From positions 19,651 to 83,650 of the forward strand of contig DWYJ01000041.1 of the NCBI GenBank assembly GCA_019118745.1: 64,000 nt of DNA, read 5' to 3'. Positions 33,815-44,132 of this stretch are shown here, in pieces; within the stretch, counting starts at the first letter, position 1, and the number at the start of each line of letters is the position of its first letter. Position numbers and translations under genes: made by a program. The notes beneath the pieces were generated by a model, which saw only the letters and a list, made by a program, of their open reading frames with translations, did not search any database and had not been told where the DNA came from. Source of the stretch: Candidatus Desulfovibrio gallistercoris (GTDB taxonomy: Bacteria > Desulfobacterota > Desulfovibrionia > Desulfovibrionales > Desulfovibrionaceae).

Positions 33815-34587
33815 GTGAGGCGGACCTTGGCCCCGCGCCGGGCCATCTCTTCCTTGCACTGACGGATGGTGTACTGGCCGTAATGCACGATGGAGGCGAT
33901 GAGCGCCGCCGACGCGCCGCCCGTGCTCACGGCCTCGTACATGTGTTCGGGGCTGCCCGCGCCGCCGGAGGCGATGACCGGTATGCTCACGGCATCGGCG
34001 ATGGCGCGGGTGAGCGTGAGTTCGTAACCGTCGCGGGTGCCGTCGGCGTCGATGGAGTTGACGCAGAGTTCGCCCGCGCCCAGCTCCTGACAGCGCCGCG
34101 CCCAGGCGATGGCGTCCAGCCCCATGCGCTTGCGGCCGCCGTGGATGACGATCTCATAGCCGGACGGGATGTCCGGGCTCACGGGCACGCGCAGCACGTC
34201 CATGCCCACCACGATGGCCTGCACGCCGAAGGCGGCTGCGCCGTCGCTGATGAGCTGCGGATCCTTGACCGCCGCGGAGTTGATGGACACCTTTTCCGCC
34301 CCGGCCACCAGCACGGCCCGCATGTCCGCCACGCTGGAGATGCCGCCGCCCACGCAGAAGGGGATGAAGATCTGTTCGGCCACCCGTTCCACCACGTCCA
34401 GGAAGATGCCGCGCTCTTCGGCAGAAGCCGTGATGTCGTAAAAGACGATCTCGTCCGCGCCTTCTTCGTAATAGCGGCGGGCGCTCTCCACCGGATCGCC
34501 GATGTCCTCGTTGCCCGCAAAGCGGATGCCCTTGGTCAGGCGTCCGGCCCGCACGTCCAGACAGGGGATGACACGTTTACTGAGCAT
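33808..34587 (-). CDS. hisF: Imidazole glycerol phosphate synthase cyclase subunit
   Basis: HisF uses ammonia from HisH to convert PRFAR into imidazole glycerol phosphate and AICAR in histidine synthesis. The 259-residue beta/alpha barrel opens [20 protein letters not shown] with the catalytic Asp11. It contains [26 protein letters not shown] and [13 protein letters not shown] with the second catalytic Asp. ATG 34587 lies within the last codons of hisH (11-base overlap), so the two partners are made together. Other his genes are not in the window. Confidence 0.96.
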   Translation of the reverse strand: MLSKRVIPCLDVRAGRLTKGIRFAGNEDIGDPVESARRYYEEGADEIVFYDITASAEERGIFLDVVERVAEQIFIPFCVGGGISSVADMRAVLVAGAEKVSINSAAVKDPQLISDGAAAFGVQAIVVGMDVLRVPVSPDIPSGYEIVIHGGRKRMGLDAIAWARRCQELGAGELCVNSIDADGTRDGYELTLTRAIADAVSIPVIASGGAGSPEHMYEAVSTGGASAALIASIVHYGQYTIRQCKEEMARRGAKVRLTW

Positions 34588-35218
34588 GGCGCACCTCGCG
34601 GCAGTAATCGAAGAAGTTGCGAAGGATCTGGAGGCCGGGACGGCCGCTCTTCTCCAGATGGAACTGCACGGCCCAGAGGCCGTCACGGCCATAGACGGAG
34701 CAGAACTCCCGCCCGTAGCGGGTGGTGGCCATGACCAGTTCCGGGGCGGGCTCCACGTAGTAGCTGTGCACGAAGTAGAATTCCGCATCCGGGGACAGAT
34801 GGGCCAGCAGACGGCCGGGCCGGTGCAGGGTCAGGCTGTTCCAGCCCATGTGCGGCACCGGGGCGGGGCTGCCGTCCTCCTGCCGCAGGTCCCCGGCAAA
34901 GCGCAGGCAGCGGCCGGGCACGACGCCCAGCGTCCGCACGTCGTTCTCCTCGCTGGATTCCAGCAGGATCTGGCAGCCCAGACAGATGCCGAGCAGGGGC
35001 TGCCCCGCATCGATGGCCTGCCGCAGCACGCGGTCGAGCCCGGCCTCGCGCAAATGGTTCATGGCCTGTCCGGCCGCGCCCACGCCGGGGAAGATGATGC
35101 CCTGCGCGCCGAGGAGCACGTCCGGGTCCGCCGTGACGGTGCAGGGGATGCCGAGATGTTCCAGCGCGCGCCGGACGCTGGTCTGATTGCCTGCCTTGTA
35201 TTCCAGAATTGCCAGCAT
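34577..35218 (-). CDS. hisH: Imidazole glycerol phosphate synthase glutaminase subunit
   Basis: HisH hydrolyses glutamine and channels ammonia to HisF. The 213-residue class I amidotransferase has [11 protein letters not shown], the nucleophile region [13 protein letters not shown], and the His/Glu pair in [11 protein letters not shown]. The last motif normally reads QFHPEKSG; the Pro to Leu change is conservative for catalysis. ATG 35218 ([11 protein letters not shown]) is the family start. Extra track residues upstream are non-coding. Confidence 0.94.
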   Translation of the reverse strand: MLAILEYKAGNQTSVRRALEHLGIPCTVTADPDVLLGAQGIIFPGVGAAGQAMNHLREAGLDRVLRQAIDAGQPLLGICLGCQILLESSEENDVRTLGVVPGRCLRFAGDLRQEDGSPAPVPHMGWNSLTLHRPGRLLAHLSPDAEFYFVHSYYVEPAPELVMATTRYGREFCSVYGRDGLWAVQFHLEKSGRPGLQILRNFFDYCREVRHAQ

Positions 35219-35402
35219 GTCGTCGATCCTTGCCGGGGTTGTCCGGGCCTGCCCGCCGGGGCCTGCGCCGGAAAAATGTGCCAATGCCGTCCCCGCCGGG
35301 GCGCGGCGTGCGTCCCCGCCCGTTTCGCCGGGCGGCGGGACGGCGGCAGTATAGCCGCAAGCCCGGCGTCCGGCAACGTGTCCCCGGCCCGCGCCGCCGG
35401 GC

Positions 35403-38400
35403 TCAATAATTGATCTTCCAGCGCACGCCCGCCGAGGTGTTGTTCTGTTCGGTGCGCACCTGCGCCTTGCTGTGGGGCGTCATCTGGAGTTCGATGATCA
35501 CGGCGGTGCTGTCCGGCTTCATGCCCTGCGCCACGCCGAGATAGAGCTTTTCGCCGATGAACTTCCCCGCTTCCAGGGTGCTTTCCTCGCTGCTGTTGCC
35601 GTCCTCGTCGGAGGTCGTGCGGGAGCCGACGCGCAGCACGTCCACGCCGAGGGTCTTGCGGGCCACGTCCAGCACGTTGAAGCCGCCGCCGCCGAAACCG
35701 GCCAGTTCGGCCACCGCCGCGGCCAGCCGCAGGTTCTCGAAGCGGCCGAGATCGCTGGAGGCGCGCCCGAACATGATGCGCGAGATGATCTCTTCCTGCG
35801 GCATGGTGGGCGTGCTGGTGAGCTGGAATTTCGGGTTCTGCGCCGTGCCGCCCACCCGAACGTCCGCCACGATGTCCGCGGCCTCGTGCCGCAGCACCAC
35901 GTCAAGCAGGGGATTGGACGGCGGGCCGCCCGCAAAGCGCACGATGCCCCGGTACAGATTGAACTTGGCATTGAGGAAGTTGAAGGTGCCTTCCACGGCT
36001 TCCACGCTCCCCGTCACGCGGGGATCGGTCAGCGGGCCGCCGGCATGGATGTCCACCTTCCAAAGGCTGTCGAGGCCGCGTCCCTGCACCGTGAAGCGGC
36101 CGGTGGTGCGCACGCGCGCATCAAGCCTGCCCACGGCGGGACGGGCCTTGGGCGCGGGTTTGGCGGCGTTGCTGGTCTCGCTGATGGGCAGGGTGGTGAT
36201 GCTGCTGGTGGTCGTGATGCGGTCGATACGCACCTCGCCGGAATCCACGCTGATGTCCGCCTGGACCTGCGGGGCCGTCAGCGGCCCCCGGACGGAGGCC
36301 GTGCCGGAAAGGGCTATGGTCACGTCCCGCCGCCGCAGGGGGTGGAGGCTGTCCAGCCGTCCCGACAGGTTGAGCGACCGCCCCGCCGGCGAAAGTTCCC
36401 CGTTGAAGGTGGCGCGGCCCTTGCGGCCGTCGCTGAGGGAGGCGTCCAGCCGCACGCGGCCCAGTCCGGCCAGTCCGTCCAGACGGCTGCGGGCCAGCTC
36501 CGCCCGTACCTGGATATCCTGCAGCAGCACGCCCAGGGCCACATCCTCGAAGCGGCCTTTCTCCAGACCGACAGCCGCGGACAGCGCCGGGGCCTCCAGC
36601 GTGCCGGAAAGATCGGCCCGCAGGTCCAGACGGCCGGACAGGCGGCGGTCCGCCATAGGCACGAGGTTCCAGAGCGGGGCCACCGCGCCCTGCCAGCGCA
36701 GTTCGCCCTTGAGGGCGGCCCGCGGCGAAAGTCCCGGCAGTCCGCCGGAAAACGTCAGGGGGAGGGTGAAGCGCCCGGAGACGGTCTCCGCGCCCAGCAG
36801 TTTGCGGCTGTTTTCGGGAATGTTGAGGGCCAGCGTCAGTTCGCCGCCCCCCCGGCCCTGCCGGACGCTGCCGGTGACGCCTCCGTCCAGCGGCGGCAGC
36901 GGCGCGCCGGGCAGATGCAGACCGTTCACCTTCAGGGAAAATTTGCCCTGCGGCTGGGCCGGGCTGCCGTTGACGGCAGCCTCCAGCGCCACCTGCCCCT
37001 GCGGCAGAGCGGGGACGACCACCTGCCACGGGGCGAGCTCCGTGGCCAGCAGCCGCAGCCGTGCCGTCAGCGCATCCGGCGCAAGGCGGCCGGAAAGCTG
37101 CAACTGGCCTGAGGGCGTCAGGCGGATGTGCAGGGGCTCGCAGTCCAGACTGCGGGCCGTGTAGCGCAGGTGGGCCGCCTTTTCCAGCCGCAGGCCCACC
37201 TTGTGTGCGGGCAGTTCGGCCTTCAGGCGGCTGAAGGCAAGGCTGCCGGGCTGCCATTCCAGGCGGACGTCGGCCTGCACGTCTCCGGTGGAAGATGCTT
37301 CCAGCCGCAGCGGTCCGGCCAGCGGACCGCCGGCCTGCACGTGCGGCCGCACAAGGCGCAAAGAGGCCGCTTCCAGCCGTTCGGCCCGCACATCGGCCGC
37401 CAGAACGGGGACAGCCTCCGGCGCGGGCGCTCCTCCGGCGGCGTCCGCCTGACGCGGCGCGAGGTCCAGCCGTACGGCCAGGGCCTGCCAGAGCAGCAGC
37501 GTTTCCCGCTCCTGACGGAGCTGGCCGCGCGGCGCCGTCAGTGCCAGATGCCAGTCCGTCACGCCCCAGAGCCGTGCGCGTTCGCTGTCGCTTTCGCGCC
37601 CGCTGGCGCGCACCGCAAGCGTGAGGGGCTGTCCGTCGGCCTGGAGGCCGGGCAGCAGCAGCGCGCCCAGGCGATCGAAGCTCTTCCAGTCCGTGACGGC
37701 CAGTTCCAGCCGGCCCCGCATGGGCGGCAGCTGCCGCAGGACGGCGGAGATCCGGCGGCTGACGATGTCGTCCGCCATGTGTTGCGCCTCACTGGCCGCA
37801 GGCGCGGGCTGTCCGTCGACCGCTTCTTGCGGCGGGACGTCCGGCGCTGCGGCGGCCGGGGCCTGTCCGTCCGTGAGCAGGAGATCCGTCCCCCAGTGGC
37901 CGCGCAGGCGTACGCCCGCGCCGTCCAGCGAGATGTCCTCCAGCGAGAGACGCCAGAAGGACTGTTGGTCGTGGCGGCGCAGTCCGGCGGCCAGCAGGAT
38001 GTCCGCCCGCAGGGGGATGTCGCCCAGCCGGGTCGAAGTATGCAGGGCCAGCCGCAGCGTGCCGCCGTCCAGCGTCGCGCGCCAGCGCAGCGGCAGGGAA
38101 TCCAGCCGCAGGAGGGGAGCCGTCAGGCGGAGGGGCTTGGCCGGGGCCGTCCGGGCGGCTTTTGCCGGTGTGACGGCAGGCTGTTGCGGTGCGGCGGGGC
38201 CATGAGCCGCCGGAGCAGAGGCGGCAGGCGCGGCAGGGTCCGACAGGGCGGCGGGCAGCAGCTCCGTGCCGTCCACGGCCAGGGAAAGTTGCGGTGCGCC
38301 CAGCGGGCCGTTCAGGCGGAGTTCAGCCGATGCCGGGCCGGACAACAGGGCGGCCCAGGCTTCCGGCTGCGGCTCCGGCGTGACGTCGAGCCGCAGGGCA

Positions 38401-39518
38401 AGCTCCAGCGGCGCGTCCCAGAGCGGCTCCGGCGCGGCGGCCAACTGCAGGGAAAGGCGTCCGGCAACCTGGGCGATGCCTGCGGTGGCGTCGATCTCCG
38501 GCAGGGCGAGCGTCCACTGTCCGTCCGTCTGCCGCTGTGCCTGCAGGCGCAGGCGAGCCTGGGCCCGGCCCGTGCCGAACAGGGGGAGCAGGGCGTCCGG
38601 GAGCCTTCGGGTCCGGGCCGTCATGGGAGAAGGGGACGCCACGGCGGCGGCATCCGCGGCGGCGGGCGTGGCATGGGCGGCCGCGCCGTCAGAAGGCGCG
38701 GCGGCAGCGGGAGGCGTGGCCGCAGCCTGGCCCTCCTGTGCCGTCTCCTCGCTTGGGGACGCTTCGTCCTGCGGCCAGAACGCGTGTGCCGTCAGCTCGG
38801 CCCGTACATCGGCGCGAGAGCCCAGCCCGCCGTCAAGGCGCAGCTCCAGGGAAACGCGGGGGAAGGGGCCGTCGGCGTCCGGCGTGTCTTGCCTGTCCGG
38901 CGGCAGCATGGCCAGCCATTCCGGCGGCAGGGCCAGCTTGTCCACGCGGACGAGCGCCTCGACGCGCGGCAGGACGCCGGGAAGATCGCCCAACAGGGCG
39001 AACACCTCCTGGATGCTCCGGCCGATGTGATCCGCCAGCTGGCCGGGCGTGCGTTCCGGCTCCGCTTCCGGCGGACTGTCCGGCAGCTGGGGCAGGCGGT
39101 AGAGGCCGCCCCCGTTCAGGGCCAGGGGGTCCAGATGCAGCACGAGGCCATCCTGCCAGCCGAGCCGCCAGGACAGGGCCACATCGGGGAGATCCAGCCA
39201 GCGACCGGCGGCGTCCTCGCCGCAGACGGCCAACCGGGGATGGAAGGGGAGCCCTTCCAGTTTGCGCACGGTCAGGCGCAGGCCCGATGTCTCCAGCGCC
39301 GTCGTCAGCGTGGCGTTGAGGGTCTCCCGCAGCCAGCTCTGCCCGGAAGCGGTGCAGAGCCAGCCCAGACCGCCCCCGGCAAGCAGGAGCAGGAGCACAA
39401 GGCAGAGCAGCAGCGCGTGCAGCAGACGGCGCAACCGCCGGGCGGGCTTGCGCGGCGGGGGCGACACGGCGAAAGATGCCGAAGAGGGGGCCGTGGGGCC
39501 GGGAGCGTCCTGCCGCAT
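35403..39518 (-). CDS. tamB: Translocation and assembly module protein TamB
   Basis: A very long 1371-residue AsmA/TamB-family protein bridging the periplasm from an N-terminal inner-membrane anchor ([23 protein letters not shown]) to the outer membrane. It supports autotransporter assembly or phospholipid transport. The middle is repetitive beta-rich sequence with Ala/Pro-rich inserts. The C-terminal DUF490 region is recognisable ([40 protein letters not shown]) and ends AGVRWKINY. The start codon overlaps the tamA stop (ATGA), which supports joint function. Confidence 0.93.
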   Translation of the reverse strand: MRQDAPGPTAPSSASFAVSPPPRKPARRLRRLLHALLLCLVLLLLLAGGGLGWLCTASGQSWLRETLNATLTTALETSGLRLTVRKLEGLPFHPRLAVCGEDAAGRWLDLPDVALSWRLGWQDGLVLHLDPLALNGGGLYRLPQLPDSPPEAEPERTPGQLADHIGRSIQEVFALLGDLPGVLPRVEALVRVDKLALPPEWLAMLPPDRQDTPDADGPFPRVSLELRLDGGLGSRADVRAELTAHAFWPQDEASPSEETAQEGQAAATPPAAAAPSDGAAAHATPAAADAAAVASPSPMTARTRRLPDALLPLFGTGRAQARLRLQAQRQTDGQWTLALPEIDATAGIAQVAGRLSLQLAAAPEPLWDAPLELALRLDVTPEPQPEAWAALLSGPASAELRLNGPLGAPQLSLAVDGTELLPAALSDPAAPAASAPAAHGPAAPQQPAVTPAKAARTAPAKPLRLTAPLLRLDSLPLRWRATLDGGTLRLALHTSTRLGDIPLRADILLAAGLRRHDQQSFWRLSLEDISLDGAGVRLRGHWGTDLLLTDGQAPAAAAPDVPPQEAVDGQPAPAASEAQHMADDIVSRRISAVLRQLPPMRGRLELAVTDWKSFDRLGALLLPGLQADGQPLTLAVRASGRESDSERARLWGVTDWHLALTAPRGQLRQERETLLLWQALAVRLDLAPRQADAAGGAPAPEAVPVLAADVRAERLEAASLRLVRPHVQAGGPLAGPLRLEASSTGDVQADVRLEWQPGSLAFSRLKAELPAHKVGLRLEKAAHLRYTARSLDCEPLHIRLTPSGQLQLSGRLAPDALTARLRLLATELAPWQVVVPALPQGQVALEAAVNGSPAQPQGKFSLKVNGLHLPGAPLPPLDGGVTGSVRQGRGGGELTLALNIPENSRKLLGAETVSGRFTLPLTFSGGLPGLSPRAALKGELRWQGAVAPLWNLVPMADRRLSGRLDLRADLSGTLEAPALSAAVGLEKGRFEDVALGVLLQDIQVRAELARSRLDGLAGLGRVRLDASLSDGRKGRATFNGELSPAGRSLNLSGRLDSLHPLRRRDVTIALSGTASVRGPLTAPQVQADISVDSGEVRIDRITTTSSITTLPISETSNAAKPAPKARPAVGRLDARVRTTGRFTVQGRGLDSLWKVDIHAGGPLTDPRVTGSVEAVEGTFNFLNAKFNLYRGIVRFAGGPPSNPLLDVVLRHEAADIVADVRVGGTAQNPKFQLTSTPTMPQEEIISRIMFGRASSDLGRFENLRLAAAVAELAGFGGGGFNVLDVARKTLGVDVLRVGSRTTSDEDGNSSEESTLEAGKFIGEKLYLGVAQGMKPDSTAVIIELQMTPHSKAQVRTEQNNTSAGVRWKINY

Positions 39519-41704
39519 CAGAACGACTGCCCTATGCTGATGTAGAATTGCACCGGCGGATCTCCATCCACGGGATTGAGGGGCGTGGCCACGTCAAGGC
39601 GCAGCGGGCCCACAGGCGTATAATAGCGCAGGCCGAGCCCCGCTCCCCAGTGCATGTCACGCAGGGTGGGGTACTGTTCGCGATAGGCCATGCCGCCGTC
39701 CAGGAAGGGCACGAGCCCCATGTCTTCCGTGATCTTGACGCGGGCCTCCAGATTGACCAGCTGATAGGAGCGGCCCCCCAGCGGATCGCCCTTGCTGTTG
39801 CGCGGGCCGAGGGACTGATAGGAGTAGCCGCGCACGCTGCCCGCGCCCCCGGCGTAATAGCGCATGGATGCGGGCATGGCATGCAGGGGGACGCCCGCCA
39901 TCATGCCCGCCGCCACTCGCGCCGCCAGCACGAGCCGGTCGTCCGGCTTGCCGCGCCGGGTATGGAAGGGGGCATAATAACCCATCCATTCGGCCTCGCC
40001 GGTCAGGGCGGTGAAGGTGGTGTCGTAATAGCCCGCAACAGGGCTGAAGAGGATCTTGCCCAGGGTGCCCTCACGCGGGCTGACCTTGTTGTCCCGGCTG
40101 TCGCGGCGGACGGTGAAGCGCGGCCCGATGACGCTGTAGAGGCGCATGCCGTGGCCGTCTTCGGCGATCTGGCCGCCGTCGCCGCCCACGCCCACGCCCA
40201 CGCGCCAGTAACGGTTGACCCGGCGGTTGAGGTAGGCATAGCCCGCCAGACCGCGCCGCTCGTAGGCGTCCGTATCCTCGTGCAGGGCCGAGGCTTCGGC
40301 GTCCAGGCTCTGGCCGGAGCGCAGGAAGGCGGGCTTTTCGAAGCGGGCCACGAGCCCCTGCTTTTCCGTGGTGACGGGCAGGTTCAGGCGCAGGGTCTCG
40401 CCGTTGCCGAGGATGTTGCGGTGTTCCCATTCGGCTTCCACGCCGAAGCCGGTGTCCGTATCGTAACGGGCTTCGGCCGCCAGCGAGCGGAAGGGTGCGT
40501 CCTCCACGCTGAGATCCAGCGGCAGGGCGGCGACCTTGCCGGGGCCGGACTGCTGCCGCCACTCGTCCAGGGCCGGTTTGAGGGTGACGCTGTTGAACAG
40601 ACCGAGGCCCCGCAGGCGGTCGCCGTAATTGCCCACGCGGCGGCTGTTCCAGCGCTCGTCATCGGGCCGCCAGTAGGCCAGCCGCCGCAGATAGGCTTCG
40701 GCCACTTCGCTGGCGCTCACGAGGCGCACCTCGCCCATGAGCGCGGGCGGGCCGGGATCGATGACGATGTCGGCATTGATGGTCCGCAGTTCCCTGTCGA
40801 CGGTGTACCGGCTGCTGGCGGTCTTGGCGATGGGGTAGCCCTGACGCCGCAGGTAGCGTCCCACCCTGTCCACCGCCTCCAGCATCTCTTCGGCGGTGAC
40901 GGGCTTGCCCGGTTCGAGGCGCAGGTGGCGCGGGAAGCGCGGCGGGGACACCGGCTCGCGCGCCTCACGGCCCAGCAGGCCCTGCAGGCCGCTGTACTGG
41001 GCGCGGCGGGTGCCGCTGCGGAAAGCTTCCGGCACATAAGGCTCGGGCTCATACCGGACGACGGCCCGCCCCAGCACGTAGCGGGGGCCGGGCACGAGGC
41101 GCAGCACGACCTGCGCCTTCTTGCCGCTCGTGTCGATGTGGAAGTCCGCCGTCCCTTCGTAATAGCCCTGCGCGTGCAGGAGCTGTTCGGCGCTTTCCTT
41201 GTCCAGGCGGGCCCGTCGTTCCAGGGCCAGCAGGCTGTCAGGCGCTTCCTTGCGCAGTTGCAGCAGGGTGCTGGCCCCTTCCATCTTGTCCTTGAGCGCA
41301 TCCGCCGCTTCGGCAAGGGCATCCTTGCGCGGCGCGGGCGCGCCCGTTTCGTGGGCGGCATCGGGGTCCACCGCCGAGGGCGTGAGCTTGCGGGGGCTCT
41401 CCTCCTTCTCCTCTTCCAGCGGACGGGCGTAGGGGTCGACGTCCGCGCGGGCGGCGGCCACCTCCTTTCTGACGGCGGCGGCTTCCGCTTTCAGGCGCTG
41501 CCCGCCGTCGTCCGGGCGGGGGAGAGGCTTTTCCACCACGATGCGTACATCATAGGGCACGGGATCGGCCGCCCAGGAGGTCTCCTTGGGGGCGGCTTCT
41601 TCCTGCGGCTGTTCCTGCAACATCTGGACGAGGCCGCAGCCCCCCAGCAGGGGGAAGATGAGCAGCCAGCAAAGGAGGTGGGTAAAAAAGCGGCGGAAAA
41701 ACAT
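39518..41704 (-). CDS. tamA: TamA-like BamA-family outer-membrane protein
   Basis: The 728-residue Omp85 protein pairs with TamB. After an N-terminal segment come a charged linker (about 50-170) and POTRA-like domains (about 170-400). A C-terminal beta barrel follows, with YYAGGAGSVRGYSYQSLGPR (the Omp85 RGY loop near 610) and the terminal strand VQFYISIGQSF. The N-terminus LLCWLLIFPLLGGCGLVQ looks like a lipoprotein signal (LGGC lipobox), which is unusual for TamA. It would anchor the POTRA end by a lipid. The long linker between lipobox and POTRA domains is also atypical. Confidence 0.9.
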   Translation of the reverse strand: MFFRRFFTHLLCWLLIFPLLGGCGLVQMLQEQPQEEAAPKETSWAADPVPYDVRIVVEKPLPRPDDGGQRLKAEAAAVRKEVAAARADVDPYARPLEEEKEESPRKLTPSAVDPDAAHETGAPAPRKDALAEAADALKDKMEGASTLLQLRKEAPDSLLALERRARLDKESAEQLLHAQGYYEGTADFHIDTSGKKAQVVLRLVPGPRYVLGRAVVRYEPEPYVPEAFRSGTRRAQYSGLQGLLGREAREPVSPPRFPRHLRLEPGKPVTAEEMLEAVDRVGRYLRRQGYPIAKTASSRYTVDRELRTINADIVIDPGPPALMGEVRLVSASEVAEAYLRRLAYWRPDDERWNSRRVGNYGDRLRGLGLFNSVTLKPALDEWRQQSGPGKVAALPLDLSVEDAPFRSLAAEARYDTDTGFGVEAEWEHRNILGNGETLRLNLPVTTEKQGLVARFEKPAFLRSGQSLDAEASALHEDTDAYERRGLAGYAYLNRRVNRYWRVGVGVGGDGGQIAEDGHGMRLYSVIGPRFTVRRDSRDNKVSPREGTLGKILFSPVAGYYDTTFTALTGEAEWMGYYAPFHTRRGKPDDRLVLAARVAAGMMAGVPLHAMPASMRYYAGGAGSVRGYSYQSLGPRNSKGDPLGGRSYQLVNLEARVKITEDMGLVPFLDGGMAYREQYPTLRDMHWGAGLGLRYYTPVGPLRLDVATPLNPVDGDPPVQFYISIGQSF

Positions 41705-41821
41705 GCGGCATGGTAGCCTGTCCCCTGCCGGGCCGCAAGGGGCCTGACGGCTTGGAAATCCCGGCGCTCTGCGCTACAAGGGAAAGAACATCATCCCCCT
41801 AGCCTCTACAGGAGAGCCGAC

Positions 41822-42169
41822 GTGAAATATGATCTTTGCCTGCATGTTGACCTGAACGACGCCGCCCTGCTGGCGCTGGCCCTCAAGAATGCCCGCAACT
41901 ACCAGAATGCCCTGTCCGAGGAAACGTATGAACTGGTCATCGTGGGCAACGGCCCTTCGGTGACGCTCTTCACCGCCGCCCAGCCCGCCCTGCGGGAAAC
42001 GGCCCGTCCGCTCATGGACAAGGGGCTCAAGATCCGCCTGTGCCGCAATGCCCTCAACGACAATAATCTGACCGAGGCCGATCTCTGGCCGGGCATCGAG
42101 GTGGTGCCCGCCGGCCTCGTGGAGATCGTGCGCCTGCAGCAGGCCGGTTTCGCCTACATCAAGCCGTAG
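41822..42169 (+). CDS. DsrE-superfamily small protein
   Basis: A 115-residue protein resembling the DsrE/DUF1791 family of small sulfur-relay or related proteins. The start is GTG 41822 (GGAGAG upstream), read as MKYDLCLHVDL. Family landmarks are LVIVGNGPSVTLF near residue 40, KGLKIRLCRNALNDNNL with a Cys near residue 75, and VVPAGLVEIVRLQQAGFAYIKP at the C-terminus. It is divergently placed from tamA. Its TAG stop is formed at the left TA of a Family 1 repeat. Confidence 0.75.
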   Translation: MKYDLCLHVDLNDAALLALALKNARNYQNALSEETYELVIVGNGPSVTLFTAAQPALRETARPLMDKGLKIRLCRNALNDNNLTEADLWPGIEVVPAGLVEIVRLQQAGFAYIKP

Positions 42170-42314
42170 AGCATTTTGCCTTTGAAAAAAGGCAAAATGC
42201 GAGGCGGCCGCACAGCGCCGCCCGGCCGAAACCAAGCGGAAGAACCGCGTTTTTCCGCGAAACGCCAGACCGCATGCTTTGGAACGCGAAGCGTTTCAAA
42301 CGAAAAATGCGTTA
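42167..42314. repeat. Family 1 dispersed element, full copy
   Basis: This is 148 bases including terminal TA. The left end TAGAGCATTTTGCC begins a perfect 13-bp hairpin (GCATTTTGCCTTT with its complement). A GGCGGCC...GGCCG region and a CCGCGTTTTTCCGCGAAACG block follow. The right end GTTTCAAACGAAAAATGC is close to the inverted complement of the left end. Confidence 0.85.
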
Positions 42315-42334
42315 GACCGGCGGCTGGACACGAT

Positions 42335-42386
42335 AAAAGCGCCCTTTCCCGCAGTTGGCATGCCTTGCGGGAAAGGGCGCTTTTTC
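42335..42386. terminator. Strong bidirectional intrinsic terminator
   Basis: A near-perfect 19-bp stem (AAAAGCGCCCTTTCCCGCA and complement) around a 12-base loop, flanked by AAAA and TTTTT. It lies between the convergent DsrE-like and TPR genes. Confidence 0.9.
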
Positions 42387-42470
42387 ATACGCTTCGAAGT
42401 TTGCGCCCGAAAGGGACGCGGACCGGCTGTCCCTGACGACCTGCCGGCAGCTTGTGGCCGGAAGACGGCG

Positions 42471-42575
42471 GTGCAGAGCCGCCCGGCCCAAACCCATCGA
42501 GAAAACCGCCTCTCCTTACGAAACGACAGGCCGTATGGTTTGGAACGCCACGTGTTTCAAACGGAAAATGCCCTA
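42471..42575. repeat. Family 1 dispersed element, right-half copy abutting a stop codon
   Basis: It begins GCAGAGCCGCCCGGCCCAAACC and ends GTTTCAAACGGAAAATGCCCTA. The terminal TA forms part of the TAG stop of the minus-strand TPR gene. The left hairpin end is missing. It lies in the same orientation as the neighbouring full copy, with the terminator between them. Confidence 0.8.
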
Positions 42576-43382
42576 GACGAGCTTGTCCTTCTGCTTTTCG
42601 GCGTATTCCAGCATCTTCCTGGCTTCCTCGAAGTCCGGCTTGAGCTGGAGCGCCGCCTTGGCGGCCATGATGGCCTTGTCCCATTTCTGCCAGTCGATGT
42701 AGAGCCGGCCGATGTTGAAATAGAGATTGGGCTCGTTGCGCAGATACTGGGAACCGCGCAGGAAGTAGCTTTCGGCCACGTCGAACTTGCCGAGCTTGCG
42801 CAGGGCGATGCCGGCGGCGCTGTAGAGGAAGAGCATGTCCGGCTGACCGTCGATGGCGGCGGTGAGGTACTCCACGGCTTCCTCATACAGACCGGCCTTG
42901 AGCAGGATCTCGCCCGCCCTGCCGCGCAGGATGAAGTCCACGGGGTATTCCCGCACGAGCATGGCCAGCGTGGCCTTGCCCGCCACGACCTGTCCCTTGG
43001 CCAGTTCGTCCGCGGCCTTGGCCAGGCCGTTGCGCTTGCGCTCTTCCACTTCGCGCATGCGTTCCTGCGCGGATTCCATCTCCGCTTCCTGCAGGACGCT
43101 CAGCAGGTTGGCGAGCTGCTCATAAAGCGCCTTGCCCTGTCCGGGTTCATAGGTGAGGGCAAGCGCATAATGCTGCCGGACCCGCGGCATATTGGCGATG
43201 ACGGTGACCGCGTTGGCGATCATTTCCGAGAATTCCATCCGTTCGGCCTTCATGAGCGGCTGGCGGAGGATGACGGCCAGCGCGCTTTGCAGCGCCTGCA
43301 CCGCGGGCATGGCCTTGTCCTGTTTGGCGAGCGAGCTGATTTGCCCCAGCTGGCGACGGGCATTGGCTAATTCGGCAGACAT
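42573..43382 (-). CDS. TPR-containing cytoplasmic protein
   Basis: A 269-residue soluble protein with no signal peptide. An N-terminal helical domain (LANARRQLGQISSLAKQD... AMPAVQALQSAL) is followed by a coiled-coil-like segment (QEAEMESAQERMREVEERKR) and at least three TPR units near the C-terminus (AAGIALRKLGKFDVAESYF, FNIGRLYIDWQKWDKAIMA, and one earlier). It probably mediates protein contacts. The partner is unknown. ATG 43382 follows a GAGG site; the longer ORF start lies in AT-rich promoter-like DNA. The TAG stop is part of a Family 1 element end. Confidence 0.75.
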   Translation of the reverse strand: MSAELANARRQLGQISSLAKQDKAMPAVQALQSALAVILRQPLMKAERMEFSEMIANAVTVIANMPRVRQHYALALTYEPGQGKALYEQLANLLSVLQEAEMESAQERMREVEERKRNGLAKAADELAKGQVVAGKATLAMLVREYPVDFILRGRAGEILLKAGLYEEAVEYLTAAIDGQPDMLFLYSAAGIALRKLGKFDVAESYFLRGSQYLRNEPNLYFNIGRLYIDWQKWDKAIMAAKAALQLKPDFEEARKMLEYAEKQKDKLV

Positions 43383-43695
43383 GTGCGCCTCGTTACGGTT
43401 ATATATGGATACGAAATCTATCCCAGCAGAGCAGGAGAGTAAAGCCCCAGCAGGAAACGGTTTTTCATCTCTAGAAAAAATATTGAGATTATTTAGTTTT
43501 TGTTTTGATGGCACAATTTTTGTTGCAAAATGGCTTTTGCCGGGGGCAGCCATTGACAAGCTTTTGCGGCGGATGCTAACTCTGTTCCTGCCGGGGATGA
43601 GTCCCGGCCGTCCTCAGTGGCGTCTCTACGCCATCCCGCAGGATCGTCCGCCCGATGGAACGCTACGGCGATACCGCCAAAAGGAAGGAAGCACC
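43383..43695. promoter_or_regulatory. Divergent intergenic region with a promoter-like site and structured leader
   Basis: About 43470-43540 is AT-rich. TTGACA at 43553 is a perfect -35 hexamer, with a poor -10 (CTAACT) 17 bases on. The next 120 bases before the GTG of the following gene hold stable hairpins, GCCGGGG...CCCGGC and TGGCGT...ACGCCA. A structured 5' leader is possible. No known riboswitch motif is recognised. Confidence 0.4.
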
Positions 43696-44067
43696 GTGCA
43701 AAAGACCCTGGAAGACATTTGCCTCAAACACGATAACGGAAGTGATCTGTGCTTTCGCGGGCGCCTTTTTTCCGAGTGCTCCTGGTTCGATGACGAACAT
43801 CAGGTCATGACCCGCCAGAAACTCTACGTGACGGACAAGAACGAACAGGTCTACTACATCGTCCGTTCGCACGGGCAGGAGCGCAGCCGCCATGCCTACC
43901 GGTTGAGCGTGGACGGGGAGACCTGCGTCATCTACAACGGGCGCAGCGAGATGTCCCTGCAGTTCGATATGCTGATGCTCGCCGTCCGTGGCCTCTGCGG
44001 TCTGGACGCCGGAGCCACCCCCACCCTCGGACAGGTGGAGGAGATGCTGCGCGTAGTCAACGGCTAG
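43696..44067 (+). CDS. Conserved-looking hypothetical protein
   Basis: A 123-residue soluble protein starting at GTG 43696 with AAGGAAGG upstream; the track's 168 extra residues cover the leader. The sequence is balanced and alternates strands and charged turns (SECSWFDDEHQVMTRQKLYV, EQVYYIVRSHG, HAYRLSVDGETCVIYNG). It then has a C-terminal helix pair. Four Cys are scattered without a CxxC motif. I recognise no family. A good terminator follows, so it is a one-gene transcript with a long leader. Confidence 0.7.
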   Translation: MQKTLEDICLKHDNGSDLCFRGRLFSECSWFDDEHQVMTRQKLYVTDKNEQVYYIVRSHGQERSRHAYRLSVDGETCVIYNGRSEMSLQFDMLMLAVRGLCGLDAGATPTLGQVEEMLRVVNG

Positions 44068-44109
44068 CCGCACCCCGCAGGCCGCCCGGTCTGCTCATCA
44101 TGCCGCCAG

Positions 44110-44132
44110 AGCCCCCGAAAGGGGGCTTTTTT
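44110..44132 (+). terminator. Intrinsic terminator
   Basis: The GCCCCC/GGGGGC stem with a GAAA tetraloop is followed by six T. It ends the 43696 gene transcript; its last base touches the ogt stop codon from the other strand. Confidence 0.9.

Noticed and set aside
35472-39545. Long plus-strand ORFs opposite tamB
   Set aside because: Arg/Gly/Gln-rich shadows. tamB has an anchor helix, a DUF490 end and a start-stop overlap with tamA.
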